DNA of 64,000 nucleotides from Halomonas jincaotanensis (GCF_018448785.1 NZ_JAHCLU010000010.1:37244-101243); one strand, 5' to 3'. Shown: positions 18,637-29,655, numbered from the stretch's first letter. The notes: generated from the sequence alone by a model not told the origin. Numbers and translations: made by a program.

Positions 18637-19290
18637 TCAGGAAGGCACGCCGCTATGAAAAGGCACGCCGCTATGAAAACGAAACGCCGTATCCGGCGAG
18701 ATGATCAGCGACGCTTCACGCTCGGCAAAGAAGGCGACACGCGGCTCGATGGGCTCTGAACCAAGGTGCCGAGCCAGCATCAGGTAATCCTCGTAGTGGC
18801 GTCCTTCGGACTTAACCAGAGTTCGATAGAACTTGGCAAGCTCGTCGTCCAGATGCGGGATGAGGCAAGCGAAGCGCTCACAGCTGCGTGCTTCGATGAA
18901 AGCACCGATAATCAGAATGTCGAGAAGACGCTCGGGGTCCTGAGGGCGTACCTCCTGGCGAAGCCCCTCAGCGTAGCGGGAGGCCTTGATATGCCGATAA
19001 ACGATACCACGAGACTCCATTAGCGTGACCACCTGCTCGAAGTGCAGCAACTCTTCGCGTGCCAGCTGGGACATCTTGCTGAGCAACAGAGGTTTGTCCA
19101 CATAACGATACAGCAGGCTCATGGCCGTCGATGCTGCCTTTTTCTCGCACTGAGCGTGGTCAATCAACAGCAGTTCGGGATTGGCCAGGGCCCACTCCAC
19201 CCAGGCACCGGGTGTTCGACAGGCAAGAAAGGCGAGAAGCTCTGCCGGCAGCAGGGCATCAATGCAGGAATCGTCGTGAGTGGCATGCAT
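18637..19290 (-). CDS. miaE: tRNA-(ms[2]io[6]A)-hydroxylase MiaE
   Basis: 217 residues. Diiron monooxygenase that hydroxylates the isopentenyl group of ms2i6A37 in tRNA using O2. Family signatures: WVEWALANPELLLIDHAQCEKKAASTA near residue 35, LAREELLHFEQV and YVRSEGRHYEDYL-like LVKSEGRHYEDYLMLA supplying the ExxH iron ligands. The C-terminus ends in two copies of HSGVP encoded by an 18-bp duplication. ATG at 19290 was chosen from the family N-terminus; its ribosome site is weak. It precedes the large regulator gene by 30 bp. Confidence 0.93.
   Translation of the reverse strand: MHATHDDSCIDALLPAELLAFLACRTPGAWVEWALANPELLLIDHAQCEKKAASTAMSLLYRYVDKPLLLSKMSQLAREELLHFEQVVTLMESRGIVYRHIKASRYAEGLRQEVRPQDPERLLDILIIGAFIEARSCERFACLIPHLDDELAKFYRTLVKSEGRHYEDYLMLARHLGSEPIEPRVAFFAEREASLIISPDTAFRFHSGVPFHSGVPS
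18642..18677. repeat. 18-bp tandem duplication at the 3' end of miaE
   Basis: The unit aaggcacgccgctatgaa occurs at 18642-18659 and 18660-18677 with no mismatch, doubling the C-terminal HSGVP(F/S) of MiaE, five bases from its stop codon. Confidence 0.92.
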
Positions 19291-19482
19291 GGTCGTCGAC
19301 TCGTCAACTGACAGAAAATCGGTTGGCAACACCAAGGCAACAGAAAAGAAAAACGTAGGTACGGGGATCGCTTCTGCCTGCTACCTCGTCGTTGATTAGA
19401 CGACAATGGTAACGCGCCAGGTCGCAAGTGACACCCCGGCAGGTCGAAGACCAAAGTTCAAGCCGGCCACCACGGCCCTTGC

Positions 19483-19511
19483 TTAACATTGTCGACAGTT
19501 TGCCGTAGAAT
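19483..19511 (+). promoter_or_regulatory. acnB promoter (sigma-70 type)
   Basis: TTAACA at 19483-19488 and TAGAAT at 19506-19511 with a 17-bp spacer, each five of six to consensus. Transcription would begin near 19518, giving a leader of about 110 bases before the acnB start. The whole 19291-19629 gap between the divergent miaE and acnB holds no other recognisable gene or RNA. Confidence 0.6.
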
Positions 19512-19629
19512 CCTGGCTATTCGAAGAGACAACGCCGAACACGTCTGCTTCTCCCGCCAACGCTCCGTTTCGACGCCGATTGACGTAGATGCGATGTGCC
19601 TTGGCCGCCTACACCGATGAGGGCCCCCC

Positions 19630-22233
19630 GTGATTGAAGCCTATCGCCACCATGTTGAGGAACGCACCGCCGACGGCGTGCCACCCAAGCCGTTGAACGC
19701 TGAACAGGTCGCCGCGCTGATCGAGCTGCTCAATCGCCCGCCAGCCGGCGATGAAGAGTTTGTCCTCGACCTGATCACCAATCGCGTGCCCCCGGGGGTC
19801 GACGAGGCTGCCTACGTCAAGGCCGGGTTTCTCACCGCCATCGCCAAGGGCGAGGCCGAGTCGCCGCTGATCGATAAGGTGCACGCCGTGAAGCTGCTGG
19901 GCACCATGCAGGGTGGCTACAATATCGGCACCCTCGTGACGCTTCTGGACGACAAGGCGCTGGCCAAGGAAGCCGGTGAGCAGCTCAAGCACACCTTGCT
20001 GATGTTCGACGCGTTCCACGACGTCGAAGAGCGCGCTCGCAACGGCAATGACGTAGCCAAGAATGTCATGCAGTCCTGGGCCGACGCTGAGTGGTTTCTC
20101 TCAAAGCCGGCGCTGGCCGAGAAGATCACGCTGGCCGTTTTCAAGGTGCCCGGCGAAACCAATACCGATGACCTTTCGCCGGCGCCAGACGCTTGGTCAC
20201 GCCCCGACATTCCGCTGCATGCCAATGCCATGCTCAAGAACGAGCGTGAGGGTATCGAACCGGTCGAGCCGGGCACCACCGGTCCGCTCAAGCAGATCGA
20301 AGACGTCAAGGCCAAGGGGTTCCCGATCGCCTACGTGGGCGATGTCGTCGGCACCGGTTCCTCGCGCAAGTCGGCGACAAACTCAGTGCTATGGTTCTTC
20401 GGCGATGACATCCCCTATGTCCCCAACAAGCGTGCCGGCGGTTTCTGCTTCGGCAGCAAGATCGCCCCGATCTTCTTCAACACCATGGAAGATTCCGGTG
20501 CCCTGCCCGTCGAGATGGATGTCTCCAAGCTCGAGATGGGCGACGTTATCGATGTCTATCCCTATGAGGGCAAGGTCTGCAAGCACGGCACCGACGAGCT
20601 GCTCACCACCTTCGAACTCAAGACGCAGCTGATCCTTGATGAAGTTCGCGCCGGCGGCCGTATCCCACTGATCATCGGCCGCGGCCTGACCACCAAGGCA
20701 CGCGAGTCACTGGGACTGCCCCAGTCCGAGGTGTTTCGTCTGCCCGAGCAACCTGGCGATACCGGTAAGGGCTTCACCCTGGCTCAGAAGATGGTCGGCA
20801 AGGCGTGCGGCCTCTCCGGCGTTCGCCCAGGCATGTACTGCGAGCCCAAGATGGCCACCGTGGGGTCTCAGGACACTACCGGCCCGATGACCCGCGATGA
20901 GCTCAAGGACCTGGCCTGTCTCGGCTTCCAGGCCGACCTGGTGATGCAGTCCTTCTGCCACACTGCCGCCTACCCCAAGCCTGTGGATGTCGACACCCAC
21001 CACACTCTGCCCGACTTCATCATGAATCGTGGTGGCGTCTCGCTGCGCCCGGGTGATGGCATCATCCACAGCTGGCTGAATCGCATGCTGCTGCCTGACA
21101 CCGTAGGTACCGGTGGCGATTCCCACACGCGCTTCCCGTTGGGCATCTCCTTCCCGGCCGGCTCCGGCCTGGTGGCCTTTGCCGCCGCCACCGGCGTGAT
21201 GCCGCTGGACATGCCAGAGTCTGTCCTGGTGCGCTTCAAGGGTAAGCGTCAACCCGGGGTCACCCTGCGTGACCTGGTGCATGCCATTCCTTATTACGCC
21301 ATCCAGCAGGGCCTGCTGACCGTCGAGAAATCGGGCAAGAAGAATGCCTTTTCCGGCCGCGTGCTGGAAATCGAAGGCCTTGAGGACTTGACCGTCGAGC
21401 AGGCCTTCGAGCTCTCCGACGCTTCTGCCGAGCGCTCTGCCGCAGGCTGCACCATTACCCTGTCCGAGGACAGCGTGGCCGAGTACCTCAAGTCCAATAT
21501 TACCCTGCTCAAGTGGATGATCGCCAATGGCTACGGCGACCGTCGCACCATCGAGCGCCGTATCGAGGGCATGGAGGAGTGGCTGGCCAACCCCAGCCTC
21601 ATGCGCGCCGATCAGGATGCCGACTACACCGAGATCATCGAGATCGACCTCGAGGCGCTCAAGGAGCCAGTCCTGTGCGCCCCGAACGACCCGGACGACG
21701 CTCGCTTACTCTCCGAAGTAGCCGGCGAGAAGATCGACGAGGTCTTCATCGGCTCGTGCATGACCAACATCGGCCACTTCCGCGCCGCCGGCAAGCTGCT
21801 CGAAAAGCTGCCGGCCGACAGCCTGAAGACTCGACTATGGCTGGCCCCACCGACCAAGATGGACCAGCATCAATTGACCGAGGAAGGCTACTACGGCATT
21901 TACGGCCGTGCCGGTGCGCGCATGGAAATGCCTGGCTGCTCGCTGTGCATGGGTAACCAGGCCCGCGTGGCCGCCAAGAGTACCGTGGTTTCCACTTCGA
22001 CCCGTAACTTCCCGAACCGCTTGGGCGATGGCGCCAACGTCTACCTGGCATCGGCGGAACTCGCCGCCGTGGCCGCGGTGGAAGGTCGTCTGCCGAGCGT
22101 CGATGAATACCGCCGCTATATGAGCGAATTCGATGCCATGGCGAGCGAGATCTACCGCTACATGAATTTCCACGAGATCGAGGAGTATCAGAATGCCGCT
22201 TCCAACGTGATTCCGATTGCCCAGGAAGCCTGA
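19630..22233 (+). CDS. acnB: Aconitate hydratase B
   Basis: 867 residues, the AcnB length. Converts citrate to isocitrate in the TCA cycle and 2-methyl-cis-aconitate in the methylcitrate cycle. The N-terminal HEAT-like domain of AcnB ([20 protein letters not shown]) precedes the swivel domain ([19 protein letters not shown]), then the Fe-S core with cysteines in [15 protein letters not shown] and [14 protein letters not shown]. Start is a GTG at 19630 with a GAGGG site upstream. Monocistronic, with a strong terminator following. Confidence 0.96.
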   Translation: MIEAYRHHVEERTADGVPPKPLNAEQVAALIELLNRPPAGDEEFVLDLITNRVPPGVDEAAYVKAGFLTAIAKGEAESPLIDKVHAVKLLGTMQGGYNIGTLVTLLDDKALAKEAGEQLKHTLLMFDAFHDVEERARNGNDVAKNVMQSWADAEWFLSKPALAEKITLAVFKVPGETNTDDLSPAPDAWSRPDIPLHANAMLKNEREGIEPVEPGTTGPLKQIEDVKAKGFPIAYVGDVVGTGSSRKSATNSVLWFFGDDIPYVPNKRAGGFCFGSKIAPIFFNTMEDSGALPVEMDVSKLEMGDVIDVYPYEGKVCKHGTDELLTTFELKTQLILDEVRAGGRIPLIIGRGLTTKARESLGLPQSEVFRLPEQPGDTGKGFTLAQKMVGKACGLSGVRPGMYCEPKMATVGSQDTTGPMTRDELKDLACLGFQADLVMQSFCHTAAYPKPVDVDTHHTLPDFIMNRGGVSLRPGDGIIHSWLNRMLLPDTVGTGGDSHTRFPLGISFPAGSGLVAFAAATGVMPLDMPESVLVRFKGKRQPGVTLRDLVHAIPYYAIQQGLLTVEKSGKKNAFSGRVLEIEGLEDLTVEQAFELSDASAERSAAGCTITLSEDSVAEYLKSNITLLKWMIANGYGDRRTIERRIEGMEEWLANPSLMRADQDADYTEIIEIDLEALKEPVLCAPNDPDDARLLSEVAGEKIDEVFIGSCMTNIGHFRAAGKLLEKLPADSLKTRLWLAPPTKMDQHQLTEEGYYGIYGRAGARMEMPGCSLCMGNQARVAAKSTVVSTSTRNFPNRLGDGANVYLASAELAAVAAVEGRLPSVDEYRRYMSEFDAMASEIYRYMNFHEIEEYQNAASNVIPIAQEA

Positions 22234-22270
22234 TACCCTGTCCTACGACTCCGATGCTCGCAACATCAAT

Positions 22271-22290
22271 GGTCGCCCTTGGCGGCGACC
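22271..22290. other. Perfect hairpin in the acnB 3' UTR
   Basis: 7-bp stem ggtcgcc / ggcgacc with a 6-base loop, 38 bases after the acnB stop and upstream of the terminator. Possibly a 3' end protection element. Confidence 0.4.
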
Positions 22291-22304
22291 AGAGTCGATG
22301 ACCG

Positions 22305-22333
22305 AAGCGCCCCGCCCTGCGGGGCGCTTTTTT
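22305..22333 (+). terminator. Rho-independent terminator of acnB
   Basis: GC-rich stem aagcgcccc / ggggcgctt, extended inward by two further pairs, directly followed by a run of T residues. Textbook intrinsic terminator. Confidence 0.92.
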
Positions 22334-22507
22334 ATGGCTGTCTGGGCCATCAGCCGTTGCCCTACTCGACCCTTGGGGCTGATCAAGCTTTCTGTTCTAG
22401 CGCGAGCACCATCAAGTGCTTTTGCATCCAGACCACAGACGTGTGTCGAGGCCCTTGAGTGTGGCATGATGCCTTAGACTTCTTTACCGCTGACGAGGAA
22501 CAAGATC

Positions 22508-22996
22508 ATGAGTCATATCATCACCCCTGATCTATGTGACGAGTTCCCCGAGGTTCAGGTACTTGACCCGATATTCACCAACTTCGGTGGTCGGGACGCC
22601 TTCTACGGCCCGGTCCGAACCATCAAGTGCTTTGAAGACAATTCACTGGTCAAGCAGGCGGTAACCGAACCGGGCGATGGCGCCGTACTGGTAGTCGATG
22701 CGGGCGGCTCGCTACGCTGTGCCATGCTGGGCGATATGCTCGCGGAACAAGCCGCTGGCAATGGCTGGGCCGGAGTCGTGATGTATGGCTGTGTGCGTGA
22801 CGTCGATGTGCTGTTCGAAACCGAACTGGGCATCCAGGCGCTTGCCGCTCACCCTCGCAGGAGCGAAAAGCGCGGTGAGGGCCAGCGAGAAATCGCCGTG
22901 ACCTTCGCTGGCGTGACGATAGCTCCCGGTCAATGGCTCTATGCGGATAACAACGGCATTCTGATCGCCGAGGAGCCCCTGACATCGGTGCAGTGA
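22508..22996 (+). CDS. rraA: Regulator of RNase E activity RraA
   Basis: 162 residues, the normal RraA length. Trimeric ring protein that binds the C-terminal part of RNase E and helicases and dampens mRNA decay. Signatures: [23 protein letters not shown] at the N-terminus and [17 protein letters not shown]. The family resembles methyltransferases/aldolases but lacks catalysis. ATG has a GAGGAACAAG ribosome site. Separate transcription unit after the acnB terminator. Confidence 0.94.
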   Translation: MSHIITPDLCDEFPEVQVLDPIFTNFGGRDAFYGPVRTIKCFEDNSLVKQAVTEPGDGAVLVVDAGGSLRCAMLGDMLAEQAAGNGWAGVVMYGCVRDVDVLFETELGIQALAAHPRRSEKRGEGQREIAVTFAGVTIAPGQWLYADNNGILIAEEPLTSVQ

Positions 22997-23101
22997 ATCG
23001 ACCCCCGGCCTCGATCGTTTCCGGTCACGTGCAATTTGGCGTAAACCGCCTGGCGCTTCGTCCAGGTCCTCGCTATTCATGAACCTATATTCCTTACGCC
23101 C

Positions 23102-24976
23102 ATGCTGGTTATCTCGCAGCTAGGCGGCGATGTATTGCGCAGCATGCGCGAGCACTTACGGCCGCTGATCGCTTATCACCTGTTCTTTACCCTGCTCGCC
23201 TCGAGCCTGCTGTTGCCCGCCGTCGCGTGGTCGCTGACGCGCTTGCTCGGCCAGTTCGGGCAACCGATACTTACCAACTCCGAACTACTCGACCTGCTCT
23301 TAAGCCCCGGAGGCGTCCTGTGGTTGCTGGCTGCCATCGGCACCACCTTTCTGGTGCTGTACTTGCAGCAGGCCGGCATGATTCTGGTCGCCGTGCGCCC
23401 GCGCGACAACCACTACCGCCTGGCCTTCGAGGCGCTATGGGCCACATTGAGACGGCTGCCGTCGCTTTCCGGGCTGGTTGTCCTGCAAGTAGGCAGCCAT
23501 CTACTGTTGTTCGTACCTACCGTGATCGTCCTGGTATGGCTCTACGGTGTCTTCCTGGGTGGCCTGGATCCGTATTACGTGCAAAAAGTGCGACCACCGG
23601 CATTCTGGCAGTTTGTGGCGATCGGCCTGCCGGTGGTTGGACTCTGGATTGGTCTGGCAGCGACGCTGTATTTCCGCTGGCTGCTCGCCCTCCCCGTGAT
23701 GATGCTGGAAAACCTCTCGCCCCGAGCCGCCCTCAAGCGCAGCCATTTACTCACCCAAGGTCGCAGGCGCCATATCGCCCTGGCGGTCCTCGCCCTGCTG
23801 GTGGTGATCATTGCCCTGCCGGTGCTGGCGACAACGCTCTTCGGTAGGGCGTTCACGCCAATGCTGTGGTGGCTGCCGGAGCGCAATGCCGTCCTGATCC
23901 CAGCCATGCTTGGTTACCTCACTGCCTATGTACTGCTGACCTTGGCCATCACCTTCGTCGGTATCGCTGCCAACGCGCTATTGGCCGCATGTCTCTATTT
24001 ACGGCTGGAACACCGCGAGTTGCGTCCGGCGGCCCCCCCGGCAGACGCCCACCCGGGTCGCCTGGCCTGGGCGGTAGAAGTTAGCGTCATCCTGTTCGCG
24101 CTCTTTCAGGCTTGGCTCATCGTCAACAGTTTCGAGTTACGCGACGAGGTCGCCATCATCGCCCACCGCGGTAGTTCCATGGCCGCTCCCGAAAACACGT
24201 TGTCGGCGATGCTGCTGGCACTCGATGAAAAGGCTGATCTGATTGAGATCGATGTACGCTTGACCCGAGATGATCAGGTCGTGCTCTATCATGACCGCAG
24301 CATGAGTCGACTGACCGGCGATCCCCGGCAGCTGGGCGAATTGTCACGAGAGCAACTGACAGAGTTCGATGTCGGCAGCTGGTTCGGCGATGCCTATGTC
24401 GGCGAGCCCATCCCTGGGCTGGACGAGGCGCTGGAAAGTGTCCGGGGTCGTGGGCAACTAATGATCGACCTCAAGCCGGACCCTGGCCGAGAATTGGCCC
24501 TGGTCGATGCGGTGATGGACACCTTGCGCCGCGAGGCCGAGGCTAGAGAGGTCTGTCAAGAAGACGGTGGCACGGTCGCCACCTGCGGGAATAGGGACGT
24601 TATCGATGAAACCCTTCTGGCCACGATGTCGCCTTCGCTGGTGCGAGAGATCAAGGCCCGAGAGCCTGCCGTTGCCACGACTCTGCTTGCCCAGCTGATA
24701 CTGCCTGGCACACTGGAACGGCGAGGCTTCGATGCACTCGGGCTACGGCACAATCGTATCACCGACAATGAGATTCGGCTCGCCCGACGCTTGGACTACG
24801 AGATCCATGCCTGGACCGTCAATGACCGGGCCCGCATGTCCCAGCTGATCGATCTGGGCGTCGATGCCATCATCACCGACCGACCCGCAGCGCTTGCCGA
24901 GTTGCTGGCGATCCGCCGTGAGATGAGCGACGGTGCGCTGCTGTTGGTCAAGTTGCGCAATTGGCTCAGAGGCTAA
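23102..24976 (+). CDS. Glycerophosphodiester phosphodiesterase with N-terminal membrane domain
   Basis: 624 residues. The first about 340 form a polytopic membrane domain (six or more helices) of the GDPD membrane family; from about residue 350 a glycerophosphodiesterase barrel follows with IIAHRGSSMAAPENTL, LIEIDVRLTRDDQVVLYHD (metal ligands and catalytic His), MIDLKPD and HAWTVND. It would hydrolyse glycerophosphodiesters to glycerol-3-phosphate and alcohol at the membrane. A short nonconserved insertion with two cysteines (CQEDGGTVATCG) sits in the barrel. Start ribosome site weak; an ATG at 23144 is an alternative. Convergent with ggt. Confidence 0.88.
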   Translation: MLVISQLGGDVLRSMREHLRPLIAYHLFFTLLASSLLLPAVAWSLTRLLGQFGQPILTNSELLDLLLSPGGVLWLLAAIGTTFLVLYLQQAGMILVAVRPRDNHYRLAFEALWATLRRLPSLSGLVVLQVGSHLLLFVPTVIVLVWLYGVFLGGLDPYYVQKVRPPAFWQFVAIGLPVVGLWIGLAATLYFRWLLALPVMMLENLSPRAALKRSHLLTQGRRRHIALAVLALLVVIIALPVLATTLFGRAFTPMLWWLPERNAVLIPAMLGYLTAYVLLTLAITFVGIAANALLAACLYLRLEHRELRPAAPPADAHPGRLAWAVEVSVILFALFQAWLIVNSFELRDEVAIIAHRGSSMAAPENTLSAMLLALDEKADLIEIDVRLTRDDQVVLYHDRSMSRLTGDPRQLGELSREQLTEFDVGSWFGDAYVGEPIPGLDEALESVRGRGQLMIDLKPDPGRELALVDAVMDTLRREAEAREVCQEDGGTVATCGNRDVIDETLLATMSPSLVREIKAREPAVATTLLAQLILPGTLERRGFDALGLRHNRITDNEIRLARRLDYEIHAWTVNDRARMSQLIDLGVDAIITDRPAALAELLAIRREMSDGALLLVKLRNWLRG

Positions 24977-24978
24977 CC

Positions 24979-25054
24979 GCCAAGCGCCACTTACCAACGA
25001 CAATTTTGCCAAGGCTACTTACCCAGGCTGCTCGCCAAAGGCTACTCACCAAGG
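24979..25054. repeat. Three imperfect direct repeats across the ggt stop codon
   Basis: Related units of about 20 bp, gccaagcgccacttaccaa (24979-), gccaaggctacttacccag (25008-) and gccaaaggctactcaccaag (25034-25054), spaced 29 and 26 bp. The last one contains the ggt stop codon (reverse strand), so the 3' end of the gene appears to have been duplicated into the downstream gap. Confidence 0.65.
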
Positions 25055-26871
25055 ACGACCCCTTCCCGACGCGGATCGGCGCCCCCGAAGATGCTACCGT
25101 CTTCGGTGATTTGCAGGGCCTGCAGGCCGCTGACCAACTCGCGCTCGCTGACCTCGTGTCCCAGATTATTCAACGCCTCCAGCGTCGCTGGTGGGTAACC
25201 CCCTTGTTCCAGGAAGACCGGGCCGCCCAGGGTGATGGCATGGGGAAGATTCAGTGACTCTTGCGCATCGAGCCCCCAATCAAGCATTGCGATCAATGTC
25301 TTGGCGGTGTAGTGAATGATCGCCGCACCGCCTGGAGAGCCCAGGCTCGCGACCAGTTCGCCACTGTCTCCATCGAACACCAGCGTCGGGCTCATGCTCG
25401 AGCGCGGACGCTTGCCGGGTTCCACTCGGTTGGCGATGGGATTGCCTGCCTCGTCCTCGGGCTGGAAGGAAAAGTCGGTCAATTCATTGTTGAGCAGATA
25501 GCCGCCAGGCTCTCCCGTCCCCCCATCGGCCATGGTCCGCGAGCCAAAGGCCTGTTCGATGGTCGTGGTCATGGCGATGGCATTGCCCTCCTCGTCGATG
25601 ATGCTGATATGGCTGGTGCCGGCTTCGGGCTGCTCGGGCTGAACGGCCCAGCTGGTGTCCATGGGGCCGGGATTGCCCGGCTTGGCAGCGTCGCTGCCCA
25701 TACTCTGCTCACCGATCTGCTCGGCTCGCTTGGCCAGATAGTCGGGATGGAGCATATTGCTCCAGTCGCCGCCGGGCGCGTCGACAAATTCCGGGTCGGC
25801 GATGTACTTGCCGCGATCGGCAAAGGCCAGTCGTGAGGCCTCTAGGAAACGATGCAACCACTCCACGCCGGGGAGATCATCGTCCATCGGTGACTCCAGC
25901 GCTGGCAATGCCTCGAGCATGCCCAGTATCTGCATGATGGTCAGATGCCCCGAGGATGGCGGCGGAAAGCCACAGACGCGATAGGCCTGCCACTCGGTAC
26001 AGAGCGGGTCGCGCGCCTGGGCAGCATGAGTGGCCAGATCTTCCAGCGACATGACGCCGGGACGGTCATGGTTCTGTACGCGAAACACCAGGTCTTCGGC
26101 GATAGGCCCGGTATGCAAGGCGCTGCTGCCTTCCTTGGCAATCTCGCGCAGGATCGCGGCGAGCGCCGGGTTCTTGAGCGTATGTCCCTCGGCCAGCGGC
26201 TCTCCCGCTTCGTCGTAGTAAAAATCGCTGCCGATCGGATCATCACGCAGGTGTTCCACCTCGGCCAGGCTGGTATGGAGCCGCTCACTGACCGCAAAAC
26301 CCTCTTCCGCCAGGGTAATCGCCGGCTCGAATAGCACTTCCCACGGCAGTTGCCCGTGTTCGCGGTGGGCAAGTTCCAGCATGCGCAGCGTCCCCGGGAC
26401 CCCAATCGAGCGACCACTGGCGACAGCATCCATGAAGTCCAGTGGCTCGCCCTCCTCATCGAGGAAAAGCGCACCGTCGACCCCACTCGGCGCGGTCTCT
26501 CGGCCATCGTAGGCCCGGACGTCCTCACCATCGTAATGCATAAGGAAGGCGCCACCCCCGATGCCACTGGATTGCGGTTCGACCAGGGTCAACACCATCT
26601 GCACGGCAACGGCGGCATCGATGGCGGACCCGCCAGCCTTGATCACCTGGTACCCGGCATCGGTGGCCAACGGATTGGCCGCGGCCACCGCGAAGTCGTC
26701 ATTATCCCAGCCAGGTTTCTCGGTGACTTCCGAACTCGACTCCGGGGCGATGGCCGGCGCCTCATAATCGAGTTCCACCTCGGCGTGAACGGTCGAGGGC
26801 AACCAGACCATCAGCATCACGGCGACCGGGCTCACCAGCCGGCGGCAACAAGGAAGTGTGGGCATGGGCAT
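25042..26871 (-). CDS. ggt: Gamma-glutamyltranspeptidase
   Basis: 609-residue exported precursor. Signal peptide at residues 1-30 with a VHA cleavage site; mature protein begins EVELDYE. Self-cleavage is expected before Thr419 in EAGTSHISIIDEEGNA, giving large and small subunits; the GSRTM and final GGPVFLEQGG regions fit the family. It cleaves gamma-glutamyl compounds such as glutathione in the periplasm. ATG at 26871 is preferred over one seven codons upstream because of the AGGAGA site immediately before it. Convergent with the phosphodiesterase gene. Confidence 0.93.
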   Translation of the reverse strand: MPMPTLPCCRRLVSPVAVMLMVWLPSTVHAEVELDYEAPAIAPESSSEVTEKPGWDNDDFAVAAANPLATDAGYQVIKAGGSAIDAAVAVQMVLTLVEPQSSGIGGGAFLMHYDGEDVRAYDGRETAPSGVDGALFLDEEGEPLDFMDAVASGRSIGVPGTLRMLELAHREHGQLPWEVLFEPAITLAEEGFAVSERLHTSLAEVEHLRDDPIGSDFYYDEAGEPLAEGHTLKNPALAAILREIAKEGSSALHTGPIAEDLVFRVQNHDRPGVMSLEDLATHAAQARDPLCTEWQAYRVCGFPPPSSGHLTIMQILGMLEALPALESPMDDDLPGVEWLHRFLEASRLAFADRGKYIADPEFVDAPGGDWSNMLHPDYLAKRAEQIGEQSMGSDAAKPGNPGPMDTSWAVQPEQPEAGTSHISIIDEEGNAIAMTTTIEQAFGSRTMADGGTGEPGGYLLNNELTDFSFQPEDEAGNPIANRVEPGKRPRSSMSPTLVFDGDSGELVASLGSPGGAAIIHYTAKTLIAMLDWGLDAQESLNLPHAITLGGPVFLEQGGYPPATLEALNNLGHEVSERELVSGLQALQITEDGSIFGGADPRREGVVLGE

Positions 26872-27005
26872 ACAACGTCTCCTGATCAGCATCGACCCTC
26901 GTCGGGTTCCCTAAATAACAGTCACAGCATAGGCCAGACTCGACACAAAAAGGCGATCAATACGGCAAGATGTCAAAAACCATACCGGCGTTAGGGCCAG
27001 AGACG

Positions 27006-27039
27006 AAAAAGCCCGGCTAGCCAATAAAGGCTGCCGGGC
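27006..27039 (-). terminator. Rho-independent terminator of ppsA
   Basis: On the reverse strand, gcccggcagcc pairs with ggctagccgggc around a short AT loop and is followed by TTTTT, 28 bases beyond the ppsA stop. Confidence 0.9.
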
Positions 27040-27067
27040 GTCATGCGGTTGCGTCGGGTGGCCGATT

Positions 27068-29452
27068 TCAGCCGATGGTTTCACCCGCCAGCATGAACCA
27101 CGTCTCTAGCACAGCATCAGGATTCAGCGAGACCGAGTCGATGCCCTGCTCCATCAGCCACTTGGCGAGCTCAGGATGATCCGACGGCCCCTGACCGCAG
27201 ATGCCCACGTACTTGCCCTGAGCCTTGCAGGCCTGAATCGCCATCGAGAGCAGCTTCTTGACGGCGGGATTTCGCTCGTCGAACAGATGCGCAACGATGC
27301 CAGAATCGCGGTCGAGGCCTAGCGTGAGCTGTGTCAGGTCGTTAGACCCGATAGAAAAGCCATCGAAGTACTCGAGGAACTCATCCGCCAGCAGGGCGTT
27401 GGCCGGCAGTTCGCACATCATGATCACCTTGAGGCCATGGGGGTCAGAGGAGCCACCACGGGCCAAGCCATTGTCGGCGAGCAAATCGACCACTTCGCGG
27501 GCCTCGTCGGTGGTGCGCACGAAGGGCACCATGATCTGGATATTGTCCAGGCCCATTTCCTCGCGCACGTGCTTGAGCGCTCGGCATTCGAGCTCAAAAC
27601 AGGGGCGAAAAGACTCGGAAATGTAGCGGGAGGCGCCGCGGAAACCCAGCATGGGATTCTCCTCCCCCGGCTCGTAGAGCTTGCCGCCGATCAGGTTCTC
27701 GTACTCGTTGGACTTGAAGTCCGACAGCCGCACGATGACCGGCTGGGGGTGGAAGGAGGCGGCCAGGGTGGCAATCCCCTCCACCAGCTTGTCGACGTAG
27801 AAGCTCACCGGGTCAGCGTAACCGGCGGTACGCAGGTCGATCGTCTGTTGCAGATCCACGGGCAGGGTATCGTATTCGAGCAGCGCCTTGGGGTGCACAC
27901 CGATCATGCGATTGATGATGAACTCCAGACGCGCCAGGCCGACACCGGCGTTGGGGAGACCCGCGAAGCCGAAGGCTCGATCCGGGTTGCCAACGTTCAT
28001 CATGATCTTGAAGGGTATTTCGGGCATCGCATCTACGCTGGTGACCCGGCGGTCGAATTCCAGTAGCTCATCGTAAACATGGCCCATGTCACCTTCGGCA
28101 CAGGACACCGTGACGTCGCGACCATCCGCAAGCAACTGCGTGGCATCACCGCAACCCACCACCGCGGGAATGCCCAACTCTCGGGCAATGATCGCGGCGT
28201 GGCAGGTACGGCCACCGCGGTTGGTGACGATCGCCGAGGCACGCTTCATGATCGGCTCCCAGTCAGGGTCGGTCATGTCGGTGACCAGCACATCGCCAGG
28301 TTTGACCTTATCCATGTCGTCGGGCGAAAAGACGACCTTGACCGCACCGCGGCCGATACGCTGGCCAATGGCACGGCCGGTGACCAGAGTCCTGCCCTTT
28401 TCCTTGAGCTGGAAGCGCTCGAGCTTGCCACCCTCCTGCTGGGAAACCACCGTCTCGGGACGTGCCTGGACGATATAGAGCTCGCCGTCATCCCCGTCCA
28501 GCGCCCATTCGATGTCCATGGGGCGATCGTAATGCTGCTCGATGGTCACCGCCTGGCGAGCCAGCGCCATGATCTGCTCATCATTGAGACAGAAGCGACC
28601 GCGATCGGCCAGCGCCACATCCACGGTAGCCACCGACTTGCCAGCGCTGGTGTCGTCGGTATAGATCATCTTGATCAACTTGGAACCGAGATTGCGGCGC
28701 AATACCGCCGGGCGCCCCGCCGCCAGCGTCGGCTTGTGCACGTAGAACTCGTCGGGATTGACGGCACCCTGCACGACCGTCTCGCCGAGGCCCCAAGAAG
28801 CGGTGACGAAGACCGCATCCCGATAGCCGGATTCGGTGTCCAAGGTGAACATTACCCCGCTGGCCCCGGTTTCGGAGCGCACCATCTTCTGGATGCCCGC
28901 CGAAAGCGCCACATTCTCGTGGGCATAGCCGCGGTGCACGCGATAGGAAATCGCCCGGTCATTGAACAGCGAGGCAAATACCTCATGTACGGCACGCTTG
29001 ATGTTGTCGAAACCCTCAATGTTGAGGAAGGTTTCCTGCTGACCGGCAAAAGACGCATCGGGCAGGTCCTCGGCGGTGGCAGAGCTGCGCACCGCCGCCT
29101 TGAGATTGGGGTGTTGCGACGTCAGGGTTTCGTAGGCCGAGCGTAGATGCGCCTCGAAGGTAGGCGGTAGCGGGGTATCGATGACCCACTGGCGAATCTC
29201 TGCACCGGCCTTCGCCAGGGCGTTGGTGTCGTCAACATCCAGGGTCGCCAAGGTCTGGTTGATACGCTCGTTAAGACCTTCATACGAGAGGAATTCGCGA
29301 TAGGCGTGGGCTGTGGTGGCAAAGCCGCCGGGCACCGTGACACCCGCACCGGAGAGATTGGAAATCATCTCGCCGAGAGAGGCGTTCTTGCCCCCCACTC
29401 GGTCAACATCGTTCATGCCCAGTTGATCGAACCACAGAATGTAATTGTCCAC
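27068..29452 (-). CDS. ppsA: Phosphoenolpyruvate synthase
   Basis: 794 residues. Makes PEP from pyruvate and ATP for gluconeogenesis. N-terminal ATP-grasp domain ([36 protein letters not shown]), swivelling phosphohistidine domain with the catalytic His in [21 protein letters not shown], and PEP-utilising barrel with [19 protein letters not shown] and [11 protein letters not shown]. Start is GTG at 29452 with a GGGGG site. The Thr next to the catalytic His is the residue controlled by PpsR, encoded 1.8 kb away. Confidence 0.96.
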   Translation of the reverse strand: MDNYILWFDQLGMNDVDRVGGKNASLGEMISNLSGAGVTVPGGFATTAHAYREFLSYEGLNERINQTLATLDVDDTNALAKAGAEIRQWVIDTPLPPTFEAHLRSAYETLTSQHPNLKAAVRSSATAEDLPDASFAGQQETFLNIEGFDNIKRAVHEVFASLFNDRAISYRVHRGYAHENVALSAGIQKMVRSETGASGVMFTLDTESGYRDAVFVTASWGLGETVVQGAVNPDEFYVHKPTLAAGRPAVLRRNLGSKLIKMIYTDDTSAGKSVATVDVALADRGRFCLNDEQIMALARQAVTIEQHYDRPMDIEWALDGDDGELYIVQARPETVVSQQEGGKLERFQLKEKGRTLVTGRAIGQRIGRGAVKVVFSPDDMDKVKPGDVLVTDMTDPDWEPIMKRASAIVTNRGGRTCHAAIIARELGIPAVVGCGDATQLLADGRDVTVSCAEGDMGHVYDELLEFDRRVTSVDAMPEIPFKIMMNVGNPDRAFGFAGLPNAGVGLARLEFIINRMIGVHPKALLEYDTLPVDLQQTIDLRTAGYADPVSFYVDKLVEGIATLAASFHPQPVIVRLSDFKSNEYENLIGGKLYEPGEENPMLGFRGASRYISESFRPCFELECRALKHVREEMGLDNIQIMVPFVRTTDEAREVVDLLADNGLARGGSSDPHGLKVIMMCELPANALLADEFLEYFDGFSIGSNDLTQLTLGLDRDSGIVAHLFDERNPAVKKLLSMAIQACKAQGKYVGICGQGPSDHPELAKWLMEQGIDSVSLNPDAVLETWFMLAGETIG

Positions 29453-29655
29453 GAAACCCCCAAGATACCAACGACAGGATGCAGCATGCGCGGCGGCAAT
29501 CAGCCGAGCGGCAAGCGGTGCGATGACGGCGACTCTAACAGCGGCCGCTCGTATTCGCCATTAGTCTAACCGCGAAGTCACTGGAGATTTTTTACAACAG
29601 CTCGGGATATGGTTTTTCTGGTCACCTGCATGGCGACTCACTCTGTCCTCATTAA

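Noticed and set aside
28079..29146. 355-codon forward frame opposite ppsA
   Set aside because: Shadow frame with no homology-like features.
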